DNA of 64,000 nt, taken from positions 416,225 through 480,224 of the forward strand of contig KV419404.1 of the NCBI GenBank assembly GCA_001630475.1. The letters run 5' to 3'. The position numbers and the translations under genes are program-made. This DNA comes from Sistotremastrum niveocremeum HHB9708. Taxonomy: Eukaryota; Basidiomycota; Agaricomycetes; Sistotremastrales; Sistotremastraceae. Positions within the stretch are counted from its first letter, which is position 1, and every line of letters begins with the position of its first letter. The notes under the pieces are model-generated. The model did not search any database. It was not told the DNA's origin and was given only the letters and a program-made list of their open reading frames with translations. This document shows positions 35,751-46,673 of this stretch, one piece after another.

Positions 35751-38223
35751 CAGATTTGGTTCGATTCATCCGCATTTAAAATCAGGTTTGTGAAGAATTT
35801 GACGACCTCGAAATAGGAAGTTGCTTTGACGGCCTATTCAGCTGCATTAGAGACGCGAGTATGATTGTGGACATAGACAATCACAGACCTCGTTGATAGT
35901 GTGGACACCAGGCCATTTCGTGTTACCACTCTTGTGATTGTATCGGAAAATGTTCTTTGAAAGTTTCCAGTAGTAGCGCGTATCCGTGTTACCTACACAC
36001 AATGAGTGAACAGAGACGTCGAGATAGGGCGAGAACAATACCTGTCGACATTCCTGGAGCAACATATATCGGCTTATGGTTTTCACTGTACTCCTCCGAA
36101 GCTTTGTAGGTCGAGATGATGGTGCCAGAAAGTAACTTGTATGCTTGAGCTTCAGGGTCCGTAGGTGTAACGGGAGCAGGTTCAAATGCGGTGCCATATG
36201 CGTCACTCAGTGTGATTGATCCATAGTATGGACCTTCTGAGCCGATGATATCTTGTCCGAACGCGGTCAATGAGAGGTTGTAATGAGACGCCAGAGATTT
36301 GACCAAATAAGTGTCGCGTTCTTGAACTGCGGCGACGGAACTGGATTTTAGGCACATTGAGTATCATCGCGGAGGATATGGGGAGGAAGCAGATACCTAT
36401 CGGAAGCTATTCTGTGATTGACGACAGCATTAGCTGTCTCAGGCAAAGCGTTTGCCTTCACGCCCCCAGTGATCAGGTCGATAGCCTGCGTAGAACCCAC
36501 TTGCGCTTTGATCTCTTTAGCTTGAAAGAAGAACTCTTCGACTTCTCGCATGGCGCGGTCACTCTTCGTGGACCGTTTAACGGCCCGCTTGAGCTTTTTC
36601 GGAAGATCGCCATGAGCACCGTAACATTGAATAGTGCCATAAGTTGCGGTCGTTCGACCTATAACTGGCTTGAAGGGGTTGATTTCGTATTGCACGAGCA
36701 AGGAGGCCAGAATGCCAATGCTCTACGATGCTGATAAGTATTTGACGAAAGTGGAGCAATGTCGTCAGACTCACGGTATGTTCTGGAGGTATGCTGGAAT
36801 GACCACCTGGACTTTTCACCTGCATTACTTCATATCAGACAACCATTGCCATTCTACCGGGGGCAGTCACTACCTCTATTTTGGTGTTAATATATCCCTT
36901 CTCTGCTACAGCAGGCACCGCGAAGAGAGCTCCATATTTTTCCGAGATGCCGTCTGTGAATTCGTGAGTCGTCGAGCTATTTGACAGCCACAGAAACAAA
37001 AAGCTTACTTCCTTCATCCACGATCATCGAAAAGGCATATTCTCCGTAAACCCTCAACAGCTCGTGAGAAAGAGTTTGTGCACCCTTGATGCTATTTGAG
37101 CTCGATGAGAGTTTAGAAATCCGAGAATACACACGTATATGCCCCCCGATTCCTCATCAAATCCGAATGCAAGAACGATAGTCCGGCTTGGTTTGAATCC
37201 GTTTGCGATGAGAGATTCGACGGTGACCATGAGGCCAATCAAGCCACTTTTATCATCAGATGATCCGCGGCCCCAGATATATTCGCCTATAAAGTACTGA
37301 GGAAAAATCACAGAAGAGGGGCGTCATTACATACCATCGAAATAGCCTGAATAGGGAGGTTGAACCCATTTATCGACCGTAAGAGGATCAACGGGTACAA
37401 CATCTAAAGGTGATCAGAAGAAGAGATGGTCGCTAGGTATACAAGTGCTGACCTTGGTGCGCTGTCAAAAGAAGAGGTTTCAAACTGGAATCCGATCCAG
37501 TCCACTCATAGATGAGGCCTGGACAGAATGATCAGGGAGCTGGCTAGCTTTCACGTCTGTTGGAGTTACCGTAGGTATTGACTTTCGTTAACTTGAGTGT
37601 TGAATATCTGTTGGGATAATCATTACGCTTTCAAAGAGGGTTCGCGGGCATCCTGCTCACATGAGAGGGAATGCCTCTGCCAAATAATCATGAAGGGGTA
37701 CGAATGCAAGCCATCGGGAATCCTGCCCAACAGGATCCATCTACGACGCATATAAGTAGCCATTCGATCCGCGCAAGTCATCCTAGAAAGCTCACGCGGT
37801 CATACGACTCTGTACTAAAAGCCGAACGCCGTCAGCTGAATGTATGCTGTATCGAGATATATGCCAAACGTACGGAATTTGGACAGCACCGCTAAGCCAT
37901 TCTATCGCCTTTGTCTGAAAGTTCTCCGTTGCAAACAAGCTATGCAAATCTTCCGCTGTTTGCTGATTCTTGACGGGAACGAGACCCTCAGTTTGAGGGC
38001 ACAGGGCATCAAGACTTTCCGTCGTGTAATCCAACCATTTTCCGTGCATATAATTTACCAACGACTCGGCCCACAAGAGATGGATGAGGAGATAGACAAC
38101 GCCGCATGAATAGAGCAACCTCCGTGACCGTGGGCGGCGAGAGACGGTCGGGCTTTGTTCAGGAGCCTGAATGTGTTCTGGCAAAAACAACTCGTCTTCA
38201 TGTTTTTGCTTCAGGTCGGCCAT
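35751..38223 (-). CDS. CPS1: Vacuolar carboxypeptidase S-like M20 metallopeptidase, copy B
   Basis: Paralogue of copy A with the same layout. It starts MADLKQKHEDELFLPEH at 38223 and has the membrane anchor LLYSCGVVYLLIHLLWAESL, then ALCPQTEGLVPVKNQQTAED. The active-site blocks are kept: AHQDVVPVDPLTVDKWVQPP, WGRGSSDDKSGLIGLMVTVE and LAFGFDEESGG. The rest also reads through: KSPGGHSSIPPEHT, AIDLITGGVKANALPETA, and a last exon VKATSYFEVVKFFTNL ending at 35751. Against copy A it differs most in the first 30 residues and in the exposed linker KAVKRSTKSDRAMREVEEFF. All catalytic residues seen in copy A are present, so both genes look active. Introns sit at matching places. Confidence 0.92.
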
Positions 38224-38533
38224 GAGAGTCGTAGGAAACAGCCAAGGTGTTCCGGGTACGGAATGGTGCCTTTATCGTGCACAGGTGAGAGTCGGTTTGA
38301 CCTGCACATGGCGTAGTCATTATGTTGCGTGATGAGAAGAGACTGGAGTGAAGATAAGGCCGGCGGCGGCCCGAGTCTGTGACCTCGAAACCGGGAGTCT
38401 GTCTTGGTCGCATGATGAATGAAGCACAAGTCACAGTATATGCTGAGTACAAAGTACGAGTAGAATTATAGAGGTATTTCGAGACAAATACAGGAGTACA
38501 CGGCGAATAAAAAAGAGACAATGAGAAGAACGT
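38224..38533. other. Intergenic region CPS-B / H2A
   Basis: This 310-bp stretch has the CPS-B promoter and the H2A 3' end. The histone 3' stem-loop of animals was not seen, as expected in fungi. No other feature was found. Confidence 0.4.
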
Positions 38534-39212
<679 letters not shown>

Positions 39213-40104
39213 TGTGATTTGAGTGTTGTTCACCGAAGCGAAGCGAAGGTGAATTTAAGTGTCCGGTTCTTCTCTTACGTCAGCCCGGGGTTAGCGGCGG
39301 AGAGGGAGTGCAGGGGGTGCTCCGAGATGAAATCTTTGAAGTTCAAAGTCGAGGCTTCCCGTCGCTCTGTCTCATCCTCTTTCGCCAAACAAATTAGATA
39401 TTCACTTTGAGCATGAGCTAATCTCCGGATACCCGAATTTACAGTTGAAATTGGGCTGGATTGAAAGAGTTGTATCGACGCTGCGGCGAGCGCGCGTCCC
39501 AGCACTTTCGGAGTTATCGGCGCTACCACGGTATCGTGCGAATTCGTGGCATTATGGTTACAAAATCAATATTATTTCCAAGTATCAAAAAATGAGACAG
39601 AGCTTTCGTGAGCAATCAAGTAATGCACTCGAATTAAACACTTAAATTCACCTTCCTTCGCGAGGTGGACTAACGCACCGCGTGCTACGATGTTATAGGG
39701 ATGTAGTGTGTTGAAGAGCTGATGATGGTCGCGGTACGAAAGATGGGGGATGTGCAGGTCCAGGAGCGCGACGCGACTTTATAAGGGGAACGAGATGTGC
39801 CAAGCACGGTACAATCAAAACATCAACGTACATCAACAGAGGAAAACATCACGTGATTTTAAGCGCTTGACATGCCGAAAATGGATGTTCGTAATTTCCA
39901 AATTTGTTCATGAACTACACATTCGACACGAGGCCCTGACACTGACGCCTTCTTCCTCGTCCTCTGGACCGTCGCCATTTCACTGGACACCCCACCCAAA
40001 CACTCTAATTTCTGTCCTGTATCTTGTACTAGGTCTACTCAGAAGTCCACGGCTTCCTATTGCCTGGCAAACATAGTTGAGTATGTGCTGATGACTTTCC
40101 TCTA
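39213..40104. other. Intergenic region H2A / M50B peptidase gene
   Basis: This 892-bp divergent region probably carries the H2A promoter and 5' leader and the peptidase promoter. Open frames here are short and unlike known proteins. No H2B gene fragment, tRNA or repeat was recognised. Confidence 0.45.
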
Positions 40105-41568
40105 ATGGTCTCTGTTGAGCTTATACCGTTTTCTTCAGTGGCTGAACCGCGACCTCCAGTCGCACCAAAATCCCATTCATCTCCCATCGCCCCTACCCAG
40201 AATCAAGTCTGTGCTATACTCTAAACCTTTGACCCCAGTACTCACCTCCGCCCCAGGCCGTCGTTATTTATGTCGTATGCCCCGCATTTCGAGGATGCAA
40301 TCATATCCGTGTCTAAAGCTATTGCTAGGTACTCGTATACACCGTCGTAATCTTCGGATTATGGAACATGCCTGGCATGAGGAAAATCATCAATCCCTTC
40401 AAAGTACGTCCGTCGCTCCGCAGTCATCGAGATTTACGCCGTTCTTATTATCTTATTCTTAGCTAATGACTGTCGGCTGGCATGAACTCTGTCACATTGC
40501 CATGGTTCGTCGAACGTTGGTTCGCTATCCCACGAGGCTGAGAAACACGCGGCATAGGCGATACTAACAGGAGGTGGGATTGAGTCTGTGACTATCGACC
40601 CGAATGACGGAGGCGCAACTCGAGTTCGTGCTTTATCTGATCATCAATAATGTTTTAACTCAAATCCCCAGGTGGTTGGCGGCCACCCACCCACCATCCT
40701 GTGTGCTGGCTACATTGGATCCTCCTTAATGGGAGGATTGTTCATTATGGCAGGCTTCGACACGCTTGTCGCGAAGATCATGAGCTTTGTCATTGGAATA
40801 GGACTTTTAATACCCACCGTCCTGGTTCGTGACAAATTGTACGTCGGGAATTCAACTGTTCCAAATCCAAACTTAACAAAATACAGAACCATTCTACTGA
40901 CATTGTTATATGAGGGGCTTTTGGTTGGATTCTGGTTTGTTGACCATGCGTGCGTGAAATGACTCTTCCACCTGATATTAATGCATCTAAAACGAGTCTA
41001 GGTCTGCCTTACGATGGTACTGTTTGTTTGTGGGCGTCATGAAGTTGGTTATTGCATTCCTCTTGTGCGCACACATACTTACCTAACTTTTATAGCATAT
41101 TTTACGTCGTATGTGAGTATGGGAGATACAATATATCTTCGTGACATTGACAATGCATTGGCAGGGGACATATCAGACGAGAAATTCTTTCGAAAGGCGA
41201 ATGACTCTGATGCCACACAATTCTCTCTCCTCTATCCACGAATATCTCCACATGGTTCGTTTACTCTTTCTGAGGCCAAGTATGCCGCTAAAGTGTCGTA
41301 GTCTGGGCATTCTTGTGGATTCTGTTCGAGGTAGCAGTGTTAATAGGTTTTATGTTCTTAGGCATTGCGGAGTTCAAGGTACGATTTACAGTTACTGTTT
41401 CATCGGCTTGGATTGATTACCATGATACAGCGAACACCAGCGCAGATGCAAGCAGAAGCCGGTAGGTTTCAACAATATCTCCTCGAAGGCTTATCAATTC
41501 TCATTCAACCCAGCCACTTTTCTTCCCACATAGAGCATATCATCACCCTCATCTTTATCATCTCATGA
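40105..41568 (+). CDS. M50B-like integral membrane metallopeptidase
   Basis: Multi-pass membrane protein of the fungal peptidase M50B-like family; substrate unknown. Exons in order: MVSVELIPFSSVAEPRPP with a Pro/Ser lead, then QAVVIYVVLVYTVVIFGLWN (first membrane span) and MPGMRKIINPFK. The zinc motif LMTVGWHELCHIAM has HELCH at 40481-40495. Next are LTGGGIESVTIDPNDGG and VVGGHPPTILCAGYIGSSLM, then the spans GGLFIMAGFDTLVAKIMSFV and LLTLLYEGLLVGFWFVDHA. Late exons give DATQFSLLYPRISPHVW-like and GFMFLGIAEFK. HExxH, the GG-ATR block and the AGYxGSS block match the family. Whether it cleaves anything is inferred. The 3' end is uncertain: the frame after EFK-RTPAQMQAEA may stop at 41568 or splice once more. 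Confidence 0.82.
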
Positions 41569-41705
41569 CATTTGTACAACACAGTATCATTCATCATCAT
41601 TCGGCAAAATCCATGGAATGGAACGCATTATATTATGGCTCAACTTGCCTCACGAGAGTTGGGAATGAATGATATATGTACAATCCTTGTTCCAGACAGG
41701 GAACA

Positions 41706-42396
41706 CTACTTCCGCGTTCGCCGAACAAGACTCGCCAAGAGTATTGTACCAACAGCTGCTGCACCTCCAACCAAGGCCATGCCGATATAACCTTCTGTAC
41801 GGGACGTCAGTGAACGGAAGGATTGGGTGCTCAACCTGCTCACCCCGCGCAACGCCTTTCTCGATGAGAGTATCCAGACTCTGGGCTTGTAGATTTGTCG
41901 GTTCCTTCTCGATCAATAGGTCTGCGAACCATGCGATCAGGCTTGAACGCGGTCATGGGGACAATATGAAACGCACTGTTGAACTTCCGAGCGTCCTCGT
42001 AATTGCCCATCTTGTAGTTGCCCAAGGCCAGATAGTATAGACATTCTCTTCGTCGAGTAGGCTCCACTCGATATATATCTGCATTATAGTTGTGAATTAG
42101 GTACCGCCGTCTTACTGCAGAGTCATTCCGCACCTTGCAATAACCTCACTCCTTGAGACTGGTGTTCTCTGCGCGGACTCTTCACAAGCCCCCATGCATA
42201 GTTAAATTTAGTTTGGACGGAAACATGACCCTGTGCTTCCTCTTTCTCGTATTGTGATTGTAGAACCTAATGATCGCCCAAGATGCGTCAGGAACCAGGT
42301 GCAAGACATCACTCCGGATTGTAAGAGCCGCACCTCCAATTCATCGAACGTCAATGAAATCTCTGCGTCGGCAGCATATGGAACTTCGGTAGGCAT
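41706..42396 (-). CDS. FIS1: Mitochondrial fission protein FIS1
   Basis: Tail-anchored outer mitochondrial (and peroxisomal) membrane protein that recruits the fission machinery. It starts [20 protein letters not shown] at 42396. After the first intron it reads [20 protein letters not shown], then [20 protein letters not shown], the first TPR-like repeat. Then come [20 protein letters not shown] and [14 protein letters not shown], the second TPR-like repeat with the [11 protein letters not shown] signature of Fis1. The tail [20 protein letters not shown] and ASLVRRTRK forms the C-terminal anchor with a basic end, as needed for tail anchoring. The stop is at 41706-41708. Length (about 150 residues) fits the family. 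Confidence 0.94.
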
Positions 42397-42711
42397 TATG
42401 TAGGATAGTGATGGAAGGGAGTAGAAATCGTGAGAGTCGCGGTAAGGGACAACGGACGGTCTTCAGATGCTGTGTTTCCAGACCAGGCTGCGTTTGGGTC
42501 CGGAATTTGACGCCGTTCAAGATCGCTCAAGGTGCGTCATTTCGAAAAAGGTGCGGACAAACATGATAAATGATATGCAAAACAAACAAAGCAATGTGAC
42601 TAAAATACAAGCCAATAATGATACATGAATAGAGCAGTCCGAGGCCAGATGAACCTTTTAATGGTCTCCTGTCCAGAAATCGTGAAAGTGTCCCAGCGTC
42701 TAAGGCGAATG
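42397..42711. other. Spacer between FIS1 and the DUF6533 gene
   Basis: This 315-bp stretch lies upstream of FIS1 and downstream of the DUF6533 gene on the same strand. No coding frame, repeat or RNA gene was recognised. Confidence 0.4.
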
Positions 42712-44561
42712 TCATCCTTCGTCTGCGATCCAAGCACTCTGCCAACGTGAGGGATCCTCGGGACGGCGAGGTAGAGTCTGGAGCGCAACGTCCTCGTATC
42801 CTTCTTCGGGCTCGTCGTCAACACGCTCTTTATCCTCGTCACCACCCCACTGTGTGGACGAAGGTCTAGAATCGTCTTCGAAGTCCTCGCCAAGGTTGCC
42901 AACAATGCGATAGAATGATGCAGAGAGCATCGTATCAATGATCCCGGAAGAGGTAGTCGTGGAAGGGAGAGCAGTCGTGGAGGTTTCGTTTTCGTCAGAG
43001 ACAAGAATAGTCGAGCTGAGAGGTCTTGAACAGCGCGACGACCGGCTGTCTTTTAGGCCGCGAAGATTCAGTTGAAGTCGTGAGATCATCAGGGAGGTGA
43101 TGAGCTGGCTGAAGCTAAAACGAGAGGGTTGAGAGGGAGCTCATAGGGGGAATGAGTCACAACTGACCTGGCTCCTATGGCTTTGATGCCGGGTGAAGCA
43201 AGCTATGGATCTTCAACATACTGTGCAGTTGATTAACACAGTTGGACTCACAAGATACATTAAAAAGTTTAATAAATTAGCTGCGAAGATCACAGCAAAG
43301 TAAAGGATACCATCTCGGATGCAGACAGTGAGAATGCTAAGGAGATTGGTCGGCAAAAGCATTGGTGGTCAGAGAACGGGATGCTTACGGAGTTTTTACG
43401 TGGGCCTGATGATATCGCCATGCTTTCCATACCGTCAAGGAGAAAATCAGCAGGTCGGTAAGCAGTGGCGAGCCCCAAAATGCGGCTGCAGAAAAATATA
43501 AATGGGAAAAACACAAAGGCGCAACAAGTATGTACATACCGAAGAAAGGTCCTTTGCCAACTAGGATGCAAGCTACATCAATGGATCAGTAAACTAGTCA
43601 GATACGAGGACAGTTCGTCTTCACCATGTAGCCCCATAGGAAACATTTGAGCTGAAATGCTGACTGAGGTTCAGCAGCAGTGTAGTTAGGAAAGACATAC
43701 CTTGTGATTCGACAAGTGTTAGACTTGCCAAGGCTACCTGCGCGATGAGACTGCACAACAGCACAGCGAGGACGACAATATTTCCACGGTAAAGTGCATA
43801 AACTCTCAGAATCATGATCACTGGTAGTTGCGGATTAGGCCAAAGTCACTGGGTGGAGATATCACGAACATTCAGCAACTACATAAATGTGAGTTAGATC
43901 GAGAACATTCAGAAGAATTACAAAACATACTTGACACCAATGCTAATGTGCCCCCGCCTGAAAATCTAACGGATCGCCGACAGCTTTAGACAGTGTCAGA
44001 GCTGGCGGTTCGGAAGAAGATACAACTTACGCCTATATTGAATCATTCAGACACACTTTGAAAGTAATAGAAAAGGAATACTCACCTCCATCGACCAATC
44101 AGGATCATTGAAAGCTTCGAAACAAGTTTAGGTGTCGGGCATATGATAAACCATTATTCCGGACTCACCAACGACGATGACAATCCGTTGCAATGGAGTA
44201 ACATAACGGTTGAGGGCGAAGAGAAGCGTTGGAAATTGGAACGGCTGTTTCCAAATGCGCTCGACCTGGTGAGCCGATTTAGCAAAGAAACGAGTTGGTT
44301 GCCAGCTGATCGTCACCTCATCCGAAAAAGTGATCACTTCGAAAGGCTGAGCCAACATCTTCTCACTTTCAGGATAGGCACTCACTATGGTCATATAGCA
44401 GCATCGCAAAGGCCGATAACTGAAAATACCTCGCCGCTGTCCTGTTGCGAAGCGACCATTTCAGACACGTTCCGAGATACGGCCTGGAAGGCTTACAAGT
44501 GAAATAGGGCCGTCGCGGTCGCCTCAGCAGCTTGCTGGACCTGAGGCTCAGCTACGGCCAT
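42712..44561 (-). CDS. DUF6533 family multi-pass membrane protein
   Basis: Member of a large family found mainly in Agaricomycetes; function unknown. The start MAVAEPQVQQAAEATATALF (44561) is followed by LSAFAMLLYDHIITFSDE and VERIWKQPFQFPTLLFALNR, ending YVTPLQRIVIVV. YD-x-ITFSDEVE-IWK followed by LF-LNRY is the DUF6533 signature. Later exons contain MIMILRVYALYRGNIVVLAV with the family's RVYALY motif inside a membrane span, and LLCSLIAQVALASLTLVESQ. The protein should have about seven spans. The cytosolic tail (42712-43089) is hydrophilic, rich in Ser, Asp and Glu, and ends WQSAWIADEG. Exons between 43100 and 44100 are very short and were not fully resolved. Confidence 0.78.
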
Positions 44562-45733
44562 GGTCGATGTGGTGGAGAAACGCCTCAGCTAGAGGGGTTG
44601 ACGAAGGGGTACATATTATATTACTCCTAATGACAGCGGTCGGCGACCCTTTTCCAATATCTTCCGTTTCCTAACTCGTCATCTTCCTTCCCAGCCGACT
44701 CACACCTCCGACATTGCCTTTCTCACTCTCCCATCTCCTACTCACGCTACGACTTTCGGCTTGCGTTCTCGATATTCTGTTGCTTCAAATTTTCTCTCTG
44801 CGAGCTCTGATGACCCCTTTCCTGCCGGCCCCACCACATGAACCGTATGCTCGCTCTTGAAAAAGCTCCTATATTGCGTGCTAGGCATCCTTGACAACCG
44901 GTGGTCTTCGATTCTCGAAAGAGTTAGATTGATTCTCTAAAAATGAGATCGACTTCACTATTTGGCTTCATGTTCCAAGCTAGTTGTCGACGATCTGAAC
45001 TGCTAGGATCTTACAATCACTATCAGAGTCCTGGCCGGTTAGCCCATAGGAAATCTGGCACTTGTTCCGCTCAACGAAATTAAAACGGTGACGGACGCTC
45101 TTATCATTGATCTTCACTGACGCCTGCAACCGGCATGCAGTGGGAATGTTGTCTCTTTCCCCTTCAACGCGTCGTTAGGGCTTCCGAATAATATACGGAC
45201 TTCGTGGCGTCGGAATATTGGCCCTTTCCACCAGGCTATTTGTAGCAGACTCTCGCCGAGAAATTAGACTTACGGCCGCAGAGCGCAGAGCTCGTGAGGC
45301 CGGCGATCCCGCATATATGATGCGTGTATGAGCCTTGACAAACCCAAAGGGACTCGGGCACAAAGTTTCATAACGAGCAGACATGCCGAGACATGCATAT
45401 ATATCAAGCGAGCCATCTTGAACTTTGAAGGAGATAAGAGGGCTGTCCGAGTGGATCCTGTATTTGCTTTTTTAGACTTTTCTTGTCATCGTGCCATCAA
45501 AAGACATCTATTCAATTTCTTCTCGTCTTTTAAGCCACTTTCAGTCAACATCTAGCAGTACTACAATCGTACAGTACATTTTGCGGGTGTGTCGGAATTG
45601 CTACCGAGTGACGTGTTGTGGGATGTTTTGGTTCGGAGTCGCCGGACATAAGCGACCGTTTGGAGCGCGAACTGTACAGTGACTGGGAAATAAGGTTCAG
45701 ACTCAACCCACTCCATCCTCCTCAAGACTCGCC
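44562..45733. other. 1.17-kb divergent intergenic region
   Basis: Lies between the DUF6533 gene (-) and RPL11 (+). A pyrimidine-rich tract at about 44640-44780 (CTTCC, TCTCC and CTCC runs) resembles the C/T-rich leaders near fungal transcription starts, but no long frame follows it. The RPL11 promoter must lie near the right end. No tRNA or repeat was recognised. Confidence 0.4.
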
Positions 45734-46433
45734 ATGGCACGTCCTCCCTAATTATTGTGCACTCGTTCTCAGAACTGATATTCCGTGATGCAGGCCGACA
45801 CCAAGACCGCCCCCACCAACCCCATGAAGGAGCTGCGTATTGACAAGCTCGTCATCAGTGTGTTTCTTTTACCTATCCGCGTTTTCGCCTTGCCTCATTC
45901 AACTCTCTATTCAGACATCTCTGTTGGCGAGTCTGGTGATCGTCTGACCCGTGCCTCCAAGGTCTTGGAACAACTCACTGGTCAAACACCCGTCACCTCA
46001 AAAGCACGATACACTGTGCGCACATTCGGTATCCGTCGTAACGAAAAGATTGCCGTCCACGTTACCATCCGAGGCCCCAAAGCTGAGGAGATCCTTGAGC
46101 GTGGCTTGAAAGTCAAGGAATACGAGTTGAAGAGGAGAAACTTCTCAGAGACCGGCAACTTTGGTTTCGGTATTCAGGAACATATCGATCTTGGTGCTCG
46201 ATATGATCCCTCTATTGGTATCTTCGGAATGGACTTCTTCGTTGTGATGGGTAGACCTGGTGCTCGTATCGCAAGGAGGAAGCAGCAGAAGGCTCGCATT
46301 GGTTTCTCGCACCGAGTAAAGAAGGAGGACACCATGGCTTGGTTCAAGCAGAGATTCGACGGTATCATCTTGGTGTGTATCCTACTACCATTACTTCATG
46401 CCAATCTAACGCATTCTCTATGTACAGAAATAA
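45734..46433 (+). CDS. RPL11: 60S ribosomal protein L11 (uL5)
   Basis: Large-subunit ribosomal protein that contacts 5S rRNA. The body is unmistakable: [13 protein letters not shown], then [20 protein letters not shown] and [20 protein letters not shown]. It continues [60 protein letters not shown] and [17 protein letters not shown]. The intron in VI|N and the last one (acceptor at 46427) are GT-AG. Two starts are possible: ATG at 45734 followed at once by a GC-AG intron (45737-45793), giving [10 protein letters not shown], or ATG CAG at 45788, giving [12 protein letters not shown] prefer the first because of its good initiation context (GCCATGG), the strong acceptor TGATGCAG, and the normal MAD start. 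The end is 240 bp from the convergent Rxt3 stop. Confidence 0.95.
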
Positions 46434-46673
46434 TCGCCTCGCTGTACCCCGTCTATGTAGTTGCATGTCGCAAATTATACTCTTATGCTATGCAATGCAG
46501 CTTCATTCCTTCTTCAATACATGTTCGAAAACAGACTCGAAAAGCTCAGACGTCGCGTGAACGATGTGTGGCCAGTGCTGAACACCCCAAGAATTCAATC
46601 AAATAAAAGACTACGTCGAAATTACAGAAAGCAGATGAATAAAACAACCGAACCCATTCGTTTATATCAGGCG

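Noticed and set aside
39213-40104. Histone H2B gene paired with H2A
   Set aside because: Fungal H2A is often divergent from H2B, so I looked for H2B motifs in this region on both strands and found none.
40080-40140. Start codon of the M50B gene split by an intron (A|TG)
   Set aside because: A good donor GTATGT and acceptor TTCTTCAG would join A to TG GCT GAA, but an unspliced in-frame ATG at 40105 (MVSVELIPFSSVAEPRPP) gives a simpler start.
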